A DNA stretch of 64,000 nt from Candidatus Segatella intestinihominis (GTDB lineage Bacteria; Bacteroidota; Bacteroidia; Bacteroidales; Bacteroidaceae): NCBI GenBank assembly GCA_900548535.1, contig URLG01000001.1, forward strand, positions 87,396-151,395, given 5' to 3'. This document shows, piece by piece, positions 19,241 through 28,299 of the stretch (position 1 is the first letter of the stretch; every line of letters begins with the position of its first letter). The notes under the pieces are model-generated. The model worked only from the letters and a program-made list of their open reading frames with translations, was not told the DNA's origin and made no database searches. The position numbers and the translations under genes are program-made.

Positions 19241-19885
19241 GTGGAAAAGATTCAGCTTCATTCCGTTCTCCCACAGGTCTTTGCCCAGCGCGATGACCTG
19301 AACTCGGAGATTTGGAAGCAGGATGTTACCTTCGAGAAGGGACATCTCTATCTCATCGAGGCAGAGAGTGGTAGCGGAAAGAGTACTTTCTGCAGCTATG
19401 TGCTCGGCTATCGTCACGACTACAGCGGAAGCGTGATGTTTGACAATGATGTAACCGCCAACTATAAGGTAAAGGATTGGGTGGAGATGCGCAAGCGCCA
19501 CATCAGTCATCTCTTTCAGGAACTTCGCCTCTTTCCAGAGCTTACGGCGATGGAGAATGTGGAGATCAAGAACAAGATTACGGGCTTCAAGAGCCGTGAG
19601 CAGATACTCCAGTGGTTTGACATGCTATGCATTGCCGACAAGGTGGATGCCAAGATAGGAAGAATGTCGTTCGGACAGCAGCAGCGTGTGGCTATGATGC
19701 GTGCGCTCTGTCAGCCTTTCGACTTCATCCTCGCCGATGAGCCTATCAGTCACCTTGATGACAACAACTCTCGCATCATGGCAGACATCATGATGACCGA
19801 GGCGAAGGAGCAGGGGGCAGGTGTCATCGTGACCAGTATCGGCAAGCACATGGACCTGCCATACGAACATGTATTTAAGTTATAA
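19241..19885 (+). CDS. ABC transporter ATP-binding protein
   Basis: This 214-residue ATPase starts at a GTG. It has Walker A at 43-49 (SGSGKST), a Q-loop (LFQELRLFPEL), the signature region at 142-148 (MSFGQQQ, in place of LSGGQ), Walker B at 161-168 (DFILADEP) and the D-loop SHLD. The usual switch His after the fifth strand is not at its normal place: the segment reads VIVTSIGKH. It is 5 nt upstream of an FtsX-type permease, so the pair belongs to the LolD/MacB-like class acting on the cell envelope. Confidence 0.87.
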   Translation: MEKIQLHSVLPQVFAQRDDLNSEIWKQDVTFEKGHLYLIEAESGSGKSTFCSYVLGYRHDYSGSVMFDNDVTANYKVKDWVEMRKRHISHLFQELRLFPELTAMENVEIKNKITGFKSREQILQWFDMLCIADKVDAKIGRMSFGQQQRVAMMRALCQPFDFILADEPISHLDDNNSRIMADIMMTEAKEQGAGVIVTSIGKHMDLPYEHVFKL

Positions 19886-19890
19886 TAAAA

Positions 19891-21090
19891 ATGAATTTAG
19901 TTTGGAAATTACTTCGACAGCATATTAGCATACCACAGTTTGCGGGCTTTGCCTTTGCCAATCTCTTTGGTATGCTCATCGTTCTCTTTGGCTTTCAGTT
20001 CTATCAGGATGTGCTGCCTGTCTTCACGCAGCAAGACAGTTTTATGAAAGCCGACTATCTCATCATGAGCAAGAAGATAGGCATGGGCAATACCATCAGC
20101 GGGCGCTCCAATACCTTCTCGGGCGCAGAGATAGACGATGTGACCGACCAGAAGTTTGTGAAGAAAGTGGGCAAGTTTACCTCTACCGAATACAAGGTGG
20201 ATGCCCAGATGGGAGTGAATGGCGTGAATGTCTTGAACAGCGAGCTCTTCTTTGAGAGTGTGCCAGATGGCTTTGTGGATGTGCCGCTCAAGGACTGGAA
20301 GTATGAGCCAGGAGCCAAGGAGGTGCCTATCATCCTCCCGCGTACCTATATTAATATGTATAACTTCGGTTTTGCCCAGAGCCATTCGCTGCCTAAGATT
20401 AGCGATGGACTGATGGGAATGATTGATTTCAATATCTTCATCCAGGCTGGCGGCAAGAAGGAGCAGTTTAAGGGCAAGGTCATCGGATTCTCCTCTCGTT
20501 TGAACACCATCCTCGTGCCACAAGCCTTCATGGACTGGAGCAACCAGGAGTTTGCGCCCAATGACCATAGCGACCCAACTCGCTTGATAGTAGAAGTGGG
20601 CAACCCTGCCGATGAGAACATCACCAAGTATCTGGACCAGAATGGCTATGAGGTGGAGACCGACAAGCTGGACGCCGAGAAGACCACTTACTTCCTGCGC
20701 ATGATGGTGTCCATGGTAATGATTATCGGTCTCGTCATCTCCATCTTGAGTTTCTACATCCTGATGCTCAGCATCTACCTCTTGGTACAGAAGAACTCAA
20801 GCAAGCTGGAGAACCTGCTCTTGATAGGTTATAGCCCTAACAATGTGGCGAAACCATACCAGGTGCTCACCATCTCGCTCAATGTAGTGGTGCTAGTCAT
20901 CGCATGGATCATCCTCTTCTTTGTAAGAGGCTATTACATGAACTTCATCGAGACGCTCTTCCCAGACATCGACGAGGGCACCATGCTCCCAGCCATCGCC
21001 CTAGGCCTGTGCCTGTTCTTGATAGTATCTATCCTGAACATCGTTGCCATCCGTCGCAAGGTGATGAACATCTGGAAGAGAAAAGAGTGA
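19891..21090 (+). CDS. FtsX/MacB-type ABC transporter permease
   Basis: This 399-residue permease has an N-terminal transmembrane segment (about residues 15-38), a large periplasmic domain (about 40-260) and three C-terminal transmembrane segments. This is the topology of MacB/LolC/FtsX-like proteins that pull substrates from the outer face of the inner membrane or transmit signals instead of importing solutes. Coupled to the ATPase by a 5-nt gap. The ABC pair together with the DUF4836 lipoprotein may form a functional unit; that is inference from position. Confidence 0.82.
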   Translation: MNLVWKLLRQHISIPQFAGFAFANLFGMLIVLFGFQFYQDVLPVFTQQDSFMKADYLIMSKKIGMGNTISGRSNTFSGAEIDDVTDQKFVKKVGKFTSTEYKVDAQMGVNGVNVLNSELFFESVPDGFVDVPLKDWKYEPGAKEVPIILPRTYINMYNFGFAQSHSLPKISDGLMGMIDFNIFIQAGGKKEQFKGKVIGFSSRLNTILVPQAFMDWSNQEFAPNDHSDPTRLIVEVGNPADENITKYLDQNGYEVETDKLDAEKTTYFLRMMVSMVMIIGLVISILSFYILMLSIYLLVQKNSSKLENLLLIGYSPNNVAKPYQVLTISLNVVVLVIAWIILFFVRGYYMNFIETLFPDIDEGTMLPAIALGLCLFLIVSILNIVAIRRKVMNIWKRKE

Positions 21091-21135
21091 AAAAATAACT
21101 GTAAGTAAAACATTCGATATACTTATAGATTAAAG

Positions 21136-21170
21136 AAAATCTGCGTTATTTGCTTAACGCAGATTTTTTT
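21136..21170 (+). terminator. Terminator of the 15-21 kb gene run
   Basis: Stem 21136-21148 with 21155-21167 (core CTGCGTTA/TAACGCAG), loop of 6 nt, then a T-run; 45 nt past the permease stop. Confidence 0.9.
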
Positions 21171-21227
21171 TGTATGAAAAAGTATCTTTTTTCACTTATT
21201 TGTAACACTTATATCGGATTTTTTTTT

Positions 21228-21235
21228 TAATTTTG
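21228..21235 (+). promoter_or_regulatory. Putative -7 element of the Oar-like receptor gene
   Basis: TAATTTTG lies 59 nt before the start codon. A TTTG at 21199 is 25 nt upstream, longer than the usual spacing. Confidence 0.4.
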
Positions 21236-21294
21236 CAGTCGAAACATTAGAAACGGGGATTTCCCCATATTATTAATTAATTTTCTTAAAAGGT

Positions 21295-24200
21295 ATGCAG
21301 AAAAGATTGCATTTATTAGTGGCTTTGCTGGCCTTTGTGGTTTCGACAGCAATGGCTCAGATCACTACTTCTGGTATCAGTGGTAAGATTACAGCCGATG
21401 GCGAGGATGTCATTGGAGCTACTGTTACCGCTACTCACCAACCGTCTGGTACGGTATATCGTGCCGTATCCAATATCGATGGTCGATATATCATTCAGGG
21501 TATGCGCCCTGGTGGTCCTTACAAGGTGGTGGTATCTTACATTGGTTATCAGGACAAAACATTGAACAATGTGAGTCTTACTTTGGGTGAAAGCACCAAT
21601 TTGGCTTTCTCTCTCAAGGAGGATGCACATCAATTGCAGGAGGTCGTTGTTTCGGGTAAGGCAGGTCTTGCTGCTTCCCGTACAGGTGCTGCTACCAGTA
21701 TGAACGCTGCACAGATCAATGATATGCCTAGTATCACCCACGGCATCGCTGATGTGGCTCGCTTGAACCCACAGCTCACCGTTACTCAGTCTGGTACCAT
21801 GTCATTTGCAGGTGCTAACAACCGCTACAACAACTTCATGATTGATGGTGCTGCCAACAATGACGTGTTTGGTCTTTCAGCCAGTGGTAATAATGGTGGT
21901 CAGGCTGGTACTCAGCCAGTGTCCATGGAGACTATCGAGCAGATTCAGGTGAGCGTGGCTCCATTTGATGTGCGCCAGAGCGGATTCACCGGTGGTGCCA
22001 TCAATGCCATTACCAAGAGTGGTACCAACCAGTTCCACGGTTCTGCATATTATTATGGTTACAACCAGGACCTCATCGGCTCTAAGTATCCTTACCTCGA
22101 TGGTACTGGCTATGCTCCTAAGTATCAGAAGCAGACAGAGTATAACATGGGTGTCACCCTCGGTGGACCAATCATCAAGAACAAGCTCTTCTTCTTCGCC
22201 AACTACGAGCGTACCAACAAGGAATATCCTAATCTTTATGGTGTAGACTCCGGCAACTCTAAGGTGAATACCGATCAGGCTAAGGACATCCTGAACATGC
22301 TCCAGCAGATGGCTGAGAAGCAGGGTGTATCATTCAACGATTACTTTAGCAATCAGGATATTTATACCAAGAGCGATAAGGCTGGCTTGAAGCTTGACTG
22401 GAACATCAACGAGTTTAATAAGTTTGCCATCCGTTGGAGCTTGGTAAAGGCAGAGCAGTTGAGCGGTGGCGGTAGCGCAAGCAGCTTGAATACTTATGCT
22501 TACAGCTATCCATTCAAGAGCAATACCAACTCATTCATCGCCGAGCTCCAGAGCCGTCTTTCTCCAGCTGTGAGCAATGAGGCTCGTGTCAGCTTCGTTC
22601 GTGTACGAGACAAGCGTGACATCAAGGCCAACTTGCCTATGATCAGCATCACGGGTGTGGGTAATGGTTCTGTGAATCTCGGTACGGAGCGCAACTCTCA
22701 GGCCAACTACCTGAACCAGGACATCTGGACATTCGAGGACAACTTGACTTGGCTCCATGGCAGTCATACCTTCCTCTTTGGTACTCACAATGAGGTGTAT
22801 CATTTCAAGAACATGTTTATCTCTGATAAGTTTGGTTCTTATACCTTCAAGGGTTATGATGCGTTCAAGTCATACTATGATGACTATATGGCTGATAAGT
22901 TGGATCCTTCCAAGGCTTACATGGACCAGTATCGTTATGCACAGGCTAATGTGGATGTTACTGGCGATCCTAACTGGGCTTCGGAGTTCTCTTCTGGTCA
23001 GTTTGGTTTCTATGCACAGGATAAGTGGGCTGCCACCAACAACTTCACTTTGACTTATGGTTTGCGTTTGGATGTGCCTGTGTTCTTCGATACTCCAGTG
23101 GAGAACAAGGACTTCAACGAATTGTCTGAGAAGAAGGGTTGGGGCTTGAAGACCAATGACAAGCTCAAGTTCTCTCCAATGGTATCTCCACGAGTAGGTT
23201 TCCGTTGGGACATCAACAATGATCGCAAGTTCATCCTCCGTGGTGGTGCTGGTGTCTTCACAGGTCGCATCCCATTTGTTTGGGTAAGCAACAATTTCTC
23301 TGGTACAGGTCTTCAGCTCTCATCTTATGATAGCAGCAACTCTACTACCAAGGGCTTGGAGTTGATCCTTGACCCTAACAAGCAGAATACAAATGCCGAC
23401 AAGATGAAGGTTACTGCTGGTAACCAGGATGTTGCCGTATGTAGCAAGAACTTTAAGTTTGCGCAGAATCTCCGCTTCAACCTTGGCTTTGACTTCGAGG
23501 CTTTGGGCATCAACTGGACAGCTGAGGCTATCTACTCTAAGACATTGAACGATATTCTCTATAAGAACCTCGCTCAGGAGCAGACTGGTGAGACTTTCTC
23601 CCAGAAGTATGGATATGAGTGGGACAACCGTCCTCTCTATAAGAGCGTAGTGAAGGGTACTCCTATCGCAGGCGTCTATGCCCTCGGCAATACATCCAAG
23701 GGTTATACCGTCAACCTCTCTTTGAAGGCTGAGAAGCATTTCGACTTTGGTCTCGACTTGATGGCTAGCTACACTTGGACTCGCTCACGCAGTGCTGCCA
23801 ATGGTGGTTCTTCTGTAGCCAAGAGTAACTGGACTTACCAGTATACTCATCGTGACTGCAACGACTTGGAGGTGGGCAATTCTGCTTACAATGTGCCTCA
23901 TCGCATCCAGGCTTCTGCTTTCTATCACATCCAGTATGGTCATCAGAAGAGCTGGCAGACCACTATCGGTTTGATCTACCAGGGTAAGAGCGGTGCTCCA
24001 TATACCTATTATTATTATGGTGACGTGAACGAGGATGGCTCTAAGGGCAATGACTTGTTCTATATTCCTACAGATGCACAGATAGACAAGATGCACTTCG
24101 AGGAGACCAAGTATAACAAGAATACCTTCACCAACCGTATGTTTGGCGACAATCATGGTGACAAGCTTACCGAGGATATGCAGCGTGAGATGCTGAAGAA

Positions 24201-24552
24201 GTGGATTGCTGATGACTCATATTTGAGCAAGCATCGTGGCGAATACTACGAGCGTTTTGCCGACAACTTGGCTTTCGAGCATCACTTCGATGTTCACTTC
24301 GCTCAGAAGTTCAGCTTCAAGGTGGCTGGTCAGATTAACTCTATCGAGTTGAGTTTCGACATCTTGAACGTAGGTAACCTCTTGAACAAGGACTGGGGAC
24401 ATACTTATGGTGATGGCTTCGGTGCATACTATTCACCTGTCAATTATCAGGGTGGTGGTGTTTACAAGTTTGATGGTGCTTATGCTTACAAGAGCTATAG
24501 CGATTACTACAGCCGCTGGCGTGGTCAGGTAGGTTTGAAGTACACCTTCTAA
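21295..24552 (+). CDS. Oar-like TonB-dependent outer-membrane receptor with carboxypeptidase-regulatory domain
   Basis: This 1085-residue protein has a signal peptide (first 22 residues) and an N-terminal carboxypeptidase-D regulatory-like domain (about 25-110, GISGKITADGEDVIGATVT). A plug domain follows (NNRYNNFMIDGAANNDVFG, then SGFTGGAINAITKSGTNQFHG), then a large barrel ending VGLKYTF. The plug sequence resembles Oar proteins rather than SusC. No SusD-like partner is adjacent, so a glycan-uptake pair is not indicated. Family members have been linked to export or adhesion, but the ligand here is unknown. Confidence 0.85.
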   Translation: MQKRLHLLVALLAFVVSTAMAQITTSGISGKITADGEDVIGATVTATHQPSGTVYRAVSNIDGRYIIQGMRPGGPYKVVVSYIGYQDKTLNNVSLTLGESTNLAFSLKEDAHQLQEVVVSGKAGLAASRTGAATSMNAAQINDMPSITHGIADVARLNPQLTVTQSGTMSFAGANNRYNNFMIDGAANNDVFGLSASGNNGGQAGTQPVSMETIEQIQVSVAPFDVRQSGFTGGAINAITKSGTNQFHGSAYYYGYNQDLIGSKYPYLDGTGYAPKYQKQTEYNMGVTLGGPIIKNKLFFFANYERTNKEYPNLYGVDSGNSKVNTDQAKDILNMLQQMAEKQGVSFNDYFSNQDIYTKSDKAGLKLDWNINEFNKFAIRWSLVKAEQLSGGGSASSLNTYAYSYPFKSNTNSFIAELQSRLSPAVSNEARVSFVRVRDKRDIKANLPMISITGVGNGSVNLGTERNSQANYLNQDIWTFEDNLTWLHGSHTFLFGTHNEVYHFKNMFISDKFGSYTFKGYDAFKSYYDDYMADKLDPSKAYMDQYRYAQANVDVTGDPNWASEFSSGQFGFYAQDKWAATNNFTLTYGLRLDVPVFFDTPVENKDFNELSEKKGWGLKTNDKLKFSPMVSPRVGFRWDINNDRKFILRGGAGVFTGRIPFVWVSNNFSGTGLQLSSYDSSNSTTKGLELILDPNKQNTNADKMKVTAGNQDVAVCSKNFKFAQNLRFNLGFDFEALGINWTAEAIYSKTLNDILYKNLAQEQTGETFSQKYGYEWDNRPLYKSVVKGTPIAGVYALGNTSKGYTVNLSLKAEKHFDFGLDLMASYTWTRSRSAANGGSSVAKSNWTYQYTHRDCNDLEVGNSAYNVPHRIQASAFYHIQYGHQKSWQTTIGLIYQGKSGAPYTYYYYGDVNEDGSKGNDLFYIPTDAQIDKMHFEETKYNKNTFTNRMFGDNHGDKLTEDMQREMLKKWIADDSYLSKHRGEYYERFADNLAFEHHFDVHFAQKFSFKVAGQINSIELSFDILNVGNLLNKDWGHTYGDGFGAYYSPVNYQGGGVYKFDGAYAYKSYSDYYSRWRGQVGLKYTF

Positions 24553-24556
24553 ATAT

Positions 24557-24620
24557 TTGTTCCTCGCGAGGGCATCAAAGTGCCCTGACTATGGCACCAA
24601 AGTGCCCTCACGAGGAACAA
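24557..24620 (+). repeat. Nested inverted and direct repeats downstream of the receptor gene
   Basis: Arms 24557-24574 and 24603-24620 can form an 18-bp stem with one mismatch. Inside lie two near-identical 16-nt direct repeats (24571-24586 and 24594-24609, GGCAyCAAAGTGCCCT), each able to form its own small hairpin. The long and short structures are mutually exclusive. No T-run follows, so it is not a simple terminator. Confidence 0.7.
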
Positions 24621-24669
24621 TACTCCGCATCGAGGATATAATTTTATAAGTATCTAGGATCAGATTTCC

Positions 24670-24716
24670 AAATGCCTAGGAGAGACTATAAGAACAAGTC
24701 TCTCCTAGGCATTTTT
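24670..24716 (+). terminator. Terminator of the receptor gene, overlapping the end of the opposing gene
   Basis: A perfect 18-bp stem (24670-24687 with 24697-24714), a 9-nt loop and a short T-run. The last ten codons of the opposing serine hydrolase gene lie inside this hairpin. Confidence 0.8.
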
Positions 24717-25999
24717 GCTATATATTTCTTTCTCAGTTTCTCGAAGAATGCCATGGTGTCGTTGCTGAAACCGTGGCCCTTCCAGGTGGAGGTGTTGGTG
24801 ATGAGAATCCAGCACTGACCGTCGGGGTATTTCAGGACAATGGCAGAGGTGCCGGCAAGAGAACCGGTACGAATCCATGGACGATTGCTCTTGGGTGTGT
24901 AGTTCCAACCGATGGAATACTGATGGTCGGGCTGCTCGGTGGTCATGAACTGGATGCTCTTCTGGCTGAGAATGTCCTTGACATGAGGCAGACCGTCGAT
25001 GCTGGCGATGAGACGGCTCAGCTCGGCTGCGGAACCACACCATGCTCCTGCACCTGAGAGGCGAGGAAGGTCGGTATCGCCATAACACTTTTCTACCATT
25101 CTGCCACTGTTGTTGTATTCATATACCGGGATGCTGCCCTGGTGCATGTAATACTTCGTCTCGTTAGGACGACGGTCCTTATAGTAGGTGCCGGCAATAT
25201 GCATATCGTAGCATCCGGCAGGCTGGAGCACGTACTTCTTCATGAAGTTCTCATACTTCATTCCGCTCTTCTTCTCAATGATCATGGAGAGGATTATGTA
25301 GCCCAGATTGCTGTAGCATTTGCCTTCGCCCGGAGTATAACCCAGATGACGCTTCAGGAGAATCTTGAGCAGCGTCTTATGGTCAGGAGGAGTGGTGAGA
25401 CGGTTCTGCATCATGATGTAGCGGGTAGAGGATACTGGGTCGCCGGCGTAGTTGTTGAAACCAGCCTGATGGCGAAGCAGCTGCTCCACGGTGATATTGT
25501 AGTAGCGCTGGTCCTTGATGCCGTTGTTGTAGGTGGTATCGTTCAGGATTCCCTTAGGTCCGAATACCTTCTCGTTCATCTTGAGCTTCTTCATCTCCTG
25601 CAGTTTCATGATGCCTACGGCAGTGATAAGCTTTGATACAGAGGCAAAGCGCATCAGCATGTTCGGTTCCATTCTGATGCCCCTTTCCTTGTCTGCCCAT
25701 CCGAAACCGCGGGCATAGAGCAGGGAGTCGTTGCGGGTGATGACAAGCTGTGCACCGTTGATTTCCCATCGCTTGAGGTATCTCTCGACGAGCGAATCCA
25801 TCTTCTGGTATTCCTTTCCCTCGGTGAGTGCATTGCTGATGGAATCGTTGATATGCACCTTGGGGAGCGTATCCTTTGCCTTCTCCTTATCCGAAGATGA
25901 GGTGCAGCGCGATACGCAACTATGTGTAGACCATGCGATGATGGCTGTGAATGTGAGCAATATGATAGCTATTCTTTTCTTTCTGAGTCTTCTTGCCAT
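24686..25999 (-). CDS. Serine hydrolase, beta-lactamase/class C family
   Basis: This 437-residue exported protein has a basic N-terminus, a membrane segment (about 10-24) and possible lipidation (THSC). The Ser-x-x-Lys active site is SVSK at 120-123 in LMRFASVSKLITAVGI. The Tyr-x-Asn motif is YSN at 229-231, and the third motif appears as RTGSLAGTSA in place of KTG. It is related to AmpC-type beta-lactamases, D-Ala-D-Ala carboxypeptidases and esterases; sequence alone does not distinguish these. Its stop codon lies within the terminator hairpin of the convergent receptor gene. Confidence 0.88.
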   Translation of the reverse strand: MARRLRKKRIAIILLTFTAIIAWSTHSCVSRCTSSSDKEKAKDTLPKVHINDSISNALTEGKEYQKMDSLVERYLKRWEINGAQLVITRNDSLLYARGFGWADKERGIRMEPNMLMRFASVSKLITAVGIMKLQEMKKLKMNEKVFGPKGILNDTTYNNGIKDQRYYNITVEQLLRHQAGFNNYAGDPVSSTRYIMMQNRLTTPPDHKTLLKILLKRHLGYTPGEGKCYSNLGYIILSMIIEKKSGMKYENFMKKYVLQPAGCYDMHIAGTYYKDRRPNETKYYMHQGSIPVYEYNNSGRMVEKCYGDTDLPRLSGAGAWCGSAAELSRLIASIDGLPHVKDILSQKSIQFMTTEQPDHQYSIGWNYTPKSNRPWIRTGSLAGTSAIVLKYPDGQCWILITNTSTWKGHGFSNDTMAFFEKLRKKYIAKMPRRDLFL

Positions 26000-26036
26000 A
26001 TTAAATTTGATGATGTTTTTTACAGTTTACGGCTTG

Positions 26037-26067
26037 CAAAGATACTGCAAAGAGATGAATTGGCAAA
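26037..26067 (-). promoter_or_regulatory. Promoter of the serine hydrolase gene
   Basis: Minus-strand TATCTTTG (26037-26044) and TTTG (26064-26067) are 19 nt apart, a complete Bacteroidetes-type promoter about 37 nt upstream of the start. Confidence 0.7.
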
Positions 26068-26118
26068 AAAAATAAAGTTAAACATCTACAAACATGAACG
26101 GTTCATCGGATTTTTATG

Positions 26119-26126
26119 TATCTTTG
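26119..26126 (+). promoter_or_regulatory. Putative -7 element of the metallophosphoesterase gene
   Basis: TATCTTTG lies 26 nt before the start codon. The -33 region is not canonical. Confidence 0.5.
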
Positions 26127-26152
26127 CACCGAAGTAATACTTGAATGGGTAA

Positions 26153-27298
26153 ATGAAAAAGGTAATTACGAAGGTTTTTAGATCCTTCTTATATATAATA
26201 GGTATGGCAGGGCTTGCTCTGTTGCCCGACATCTGGCTCTGGCATCTGGGGGTGAGCGAGTGGCCTTGGGTGCTAGCCATTCTGTGGTGGGTGCCTTCCT
26301 TGCTTCTTCTGCTTGCCGAGGTAGGACTGCAGATGGGTTTCTTTCATAAGCTTTCCGTCCGCATTCTCTTCACCACGATTCTGTTTTCGGTGATGCCCAA
26401 GGTGGTGTTCATCCTCTTCGATTTCATGATGCCGTGGTTCTTCGCCCTTCTTCCGGCGCTGGCACTGATGGGATGGTTTGCCTTCGGATTCATTGAGGGC
26501 TGGAAGCGGTTGGAGGTGAAGCATGTTACCTTTACCTCGCCCGACTTGCCTCCTTATTTCGATGGCTACCGCTTGGTGCAACTCACCGATTTCCACTTGG
26601 GCTCTTATCCCAAGGGTAGCAAGGGCAGGGACTTTGTGCAGAAGGTGGTGGACCAGACGAATAGCGAGGACCCAGATATGATTCTCTTCACGGGCGACTT
26701 GGTGAACAATAATGCCACCGAGGTGGAGCCCTACGTCAAGATACTGAGCCAACTGCATGCCAATGACGGCATCTACTCCGTCTGGGGCAATCATGACTAT
26801 TGCGAATATGCCACCGACCATTCGCTCGGTGCCTTGCGCCAGAATCGCCGATTGCTCTTCGATTATCAGAAGCGATTGGGGTGGCAGCAGTTGATGAACG
26901 CCCATCATGTGGTGGGTCATGGCATGGCTTCCATCACCATCGTGGGCGTGGAGAATGCCGGTCAGCCGCCATTTACCAATCGCAGCAACCTGAGAAAGGC
27001 GATGAAGGGAGTGGACAAGGACGGCTTCAAGGTGCTCCTTACCCACGATCCTCATCATTGGCGTCGTGAGGTAGTGGGCAAGAAAATACAGCTCACCCTT
27101 GCCGGGCATACCCATGCGGGACAGCTCAAGGTGGGCAAATGGACACCAGCCCACATGGCTTTCAAGGAGTGGGGCGGTGCTTATACCATCGGCAGCCAGA
27201 TGCTCTATGTATCATCGGGCATCGGTGGCAGTTTCCCATTCCGCCTGGGTGCATGGCCTGAACTTACCGTTATCACCCTGAAGCGAGAGCTGAGATAG
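26153..27298 (+). CDS. Membrane-anchored metallophosphoesterase (YaeI/YkoQ-like)
   Basis: The 381-residue protein has three to four N-terminal hydrophobic segments (to about residue 120) followed by a calcineurin-type phosphoesterase domain. Metal-binding motifs are in order: QLTDFHLGSYP (DxH), FTGDLVNN (GDxxxN), WGNHDY (GNHD), LLTHDPHHW and LAGHTHAGQLK (GHTH). The relatives act on phosphodiesters or UDP-linked lipid precursors, but the substrate here is not known. It is monocistronic. Confidence 0.88.
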   Translation: MKKVITKVFRSFLYIIGMAGLALLPDIWLWHLGVSEWPWVLAILWWVPSLLLLLAEVGLQMGFFHKLSVRILFTTILFSVMPKVVFILFDFMMPWFFALLPALALMGWFAFGFIEGWKRLEVKHVTFTSPDLPPYFDGYRLVQLTDFHLGSYPKGSKGRDFVQKVVDQTNSEDPDMILFTGDLVNNNATEVEPYVKILSQLHANDGIYSVWGNHDYCEYATDHSLGALRQNRRLLFDYQKRLGWQQLMNAHHVVGHGMASITIVGVENAGQPPFTNRSNLRKAMKGVDKDGFKVLLTHDPHHWRREVVGKKIQLTLAGHTHAGQLKVGKWTPAHMAFKEWGGAYTIGSQMLYVSSGIGGSFPFRLGAWPELTVITLKRELR

Positions 27299-27415
27299 TA
27301 TGCATATTTTGTGCATAACTATTCAAAAAAAGACAGAAATAACGGATGCAGAGTGTTAAGATAGCATAAATAACAAGCTAATTTGAACCATTTTGTAAAA
27401 ATAAGTGTCTGAAAA

Positions 27416-27446
27416 TTTGTTTGTAAGGATAAAAGTCGTAACTTTG
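27416..27446 (+). promoter_or_regulatory. Promoter of queH
   Basis: TTTG (27416-27419) and TAACTTTG (27439-27446) are 19 nt apart. This predicts a leader of about 120 nt before queH, with a heptamer array at its end. The rest of the 275-nt gap shows no gene. Confidence 0.7.
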
Positions 27447-27535
27447 CATAAGTTTTCGCATATATTTGGGCAAATGGGGGGTGTCGAGAGACTGTACCTC
27501 ATTTGTTTTTTTGTGCTCAAATGTAGGAGAAGAGG

Positions 27536-27570
27536 TAATTATTAATTCTTAATGATAAATTATTAATTAG
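27536..27570 (+). repeat. AT-rich heptamer array (TAATTAT type), five units
   Basis: Five consecutive 7-nt units (TAATTAT, TAATTCT, TAATGAT, AAATTAT, TAATTAG) end 3 nt before the queH start codon. Confidence 0.6.
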
Positions 27571-27573
27571 CAA

Positions 27574-28209
27574 ATGAAGATTCCAGTAGAAGAACAATAT
27601 AAGTACGTAAAGCTTGCTTTGCCTGATGGCACCAAGGCAGATGGAGCATCGGTATTGCTTCATGCCTGCTGTGCGCCTTGCTCGGCAGCCATTGTGGAGT
27701 GCATGCTTCGCAATGGTATGAAGCCCACCGTGTATTTCAGCAATTCCAACATCTATCCCCAGCAGGAATATGACATCCGCAAGCATGAGTTGATGCGATT
27801 CTTGGAGGCGCAGGGCGTGCCATACGTGGAGGATGAGTATGACCATCAGGAGTGGCTTGATACCATCCGGGGATTGGAGCAAGAGCCAGAAAGAGGGTCT
27901 CGTTGCTCGGTTTGCTTCCAGTTCCGACTCACCCATGCCGCTCGCTATGCGCAGAAGCATGGATTCCATCTGCTCACCACCACGCTAGCTTCCTCGCGCT
28001 GGAAGAACATCAAGCAGATAGATACCGCGGGTCATATTGCCGTGGAGGGCTGTCCCGATGTGGAATGGTGGGATATGAACTGGCGCAAGGGTGGTCTACA
28101 GAATAGAAGAGGAGAGCTCTTGAGGCTCAATGAATTCTATAACCAGCTATACTGCGGCTGCGAATTTAGCTTGGCTTCGTCTACAGCCATGCAGAACAAA
28201 GAAAAATAA
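27574..28209 (+). CDS. queH: Epoxyqueuosine reductase QueH
   Basis: This 211-residue DUF208 protein catalyses the last step of queuosine synthesis on tRNA, the non-cobalamin alternative to QueG. The conserved cysteines are Cys32-Cys33 and Cys36 in HACCAPCS and a second pair in RCSVCFQFR, which together bind an iron-sulfur cluster. Other family features are YFSNSNIYPQQEY and TTTLASSRWK. Length is typical. Confidence 0.93.
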   Translation: MKIPVEEQYKYVKLALPDGTKADGASVLLHACCAPCSAAIVECMLRNGMKPTVYFSNSNIYPQQEYDIRKHELMRFLEAQGVPYVEDEYDHQEWLDTIRGLEQEPERGSRCSVCFQFRLTHAARYAQKHGFHLLTTTLASSRWKNIKQIDTAGHIAVEGCPDVEWWDMNWRKGGLQNRRGELLRLNEFYNQLYCGCEFSLASSTAMQNKEK

Positions 28210-28243
28210 AAAAGGTTGCTTCCGGCGTGGGAAGCAACCTTTT
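28210..28243. terminator. Bidirectional terminator between queH and fhs
   Basis: A perfect 13-bp stem (28211-28223 with 28230-28242) with a 6-nt loop is flanked by an A-run and a T-run. Confidence 0.9.
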
Positions 28244-28271
28244 GTCTTTATTTATTATTCAGGATATCCAC

Positions 28272-28299
28272 GAATTCTTAATTATAAATTCTAAATTCT
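28272..28299 (-). repeat. Heptamer array (AGAATTT type), four units, after fhs
   Basis: On the minus strand, AGAATTT, AGAATTT, ATAATTA and AGAATTC follow the fhs stop codon with no gap. Confidence 0.65.

Noticed and set aside
21295..24552. SusC of a polysaccharide-utilisation locus
   Set aside because: No SusD-like lipoprotein, glycoside hydrolase or HTCS regulator is adjacent, and the plug motif is Oar-like.
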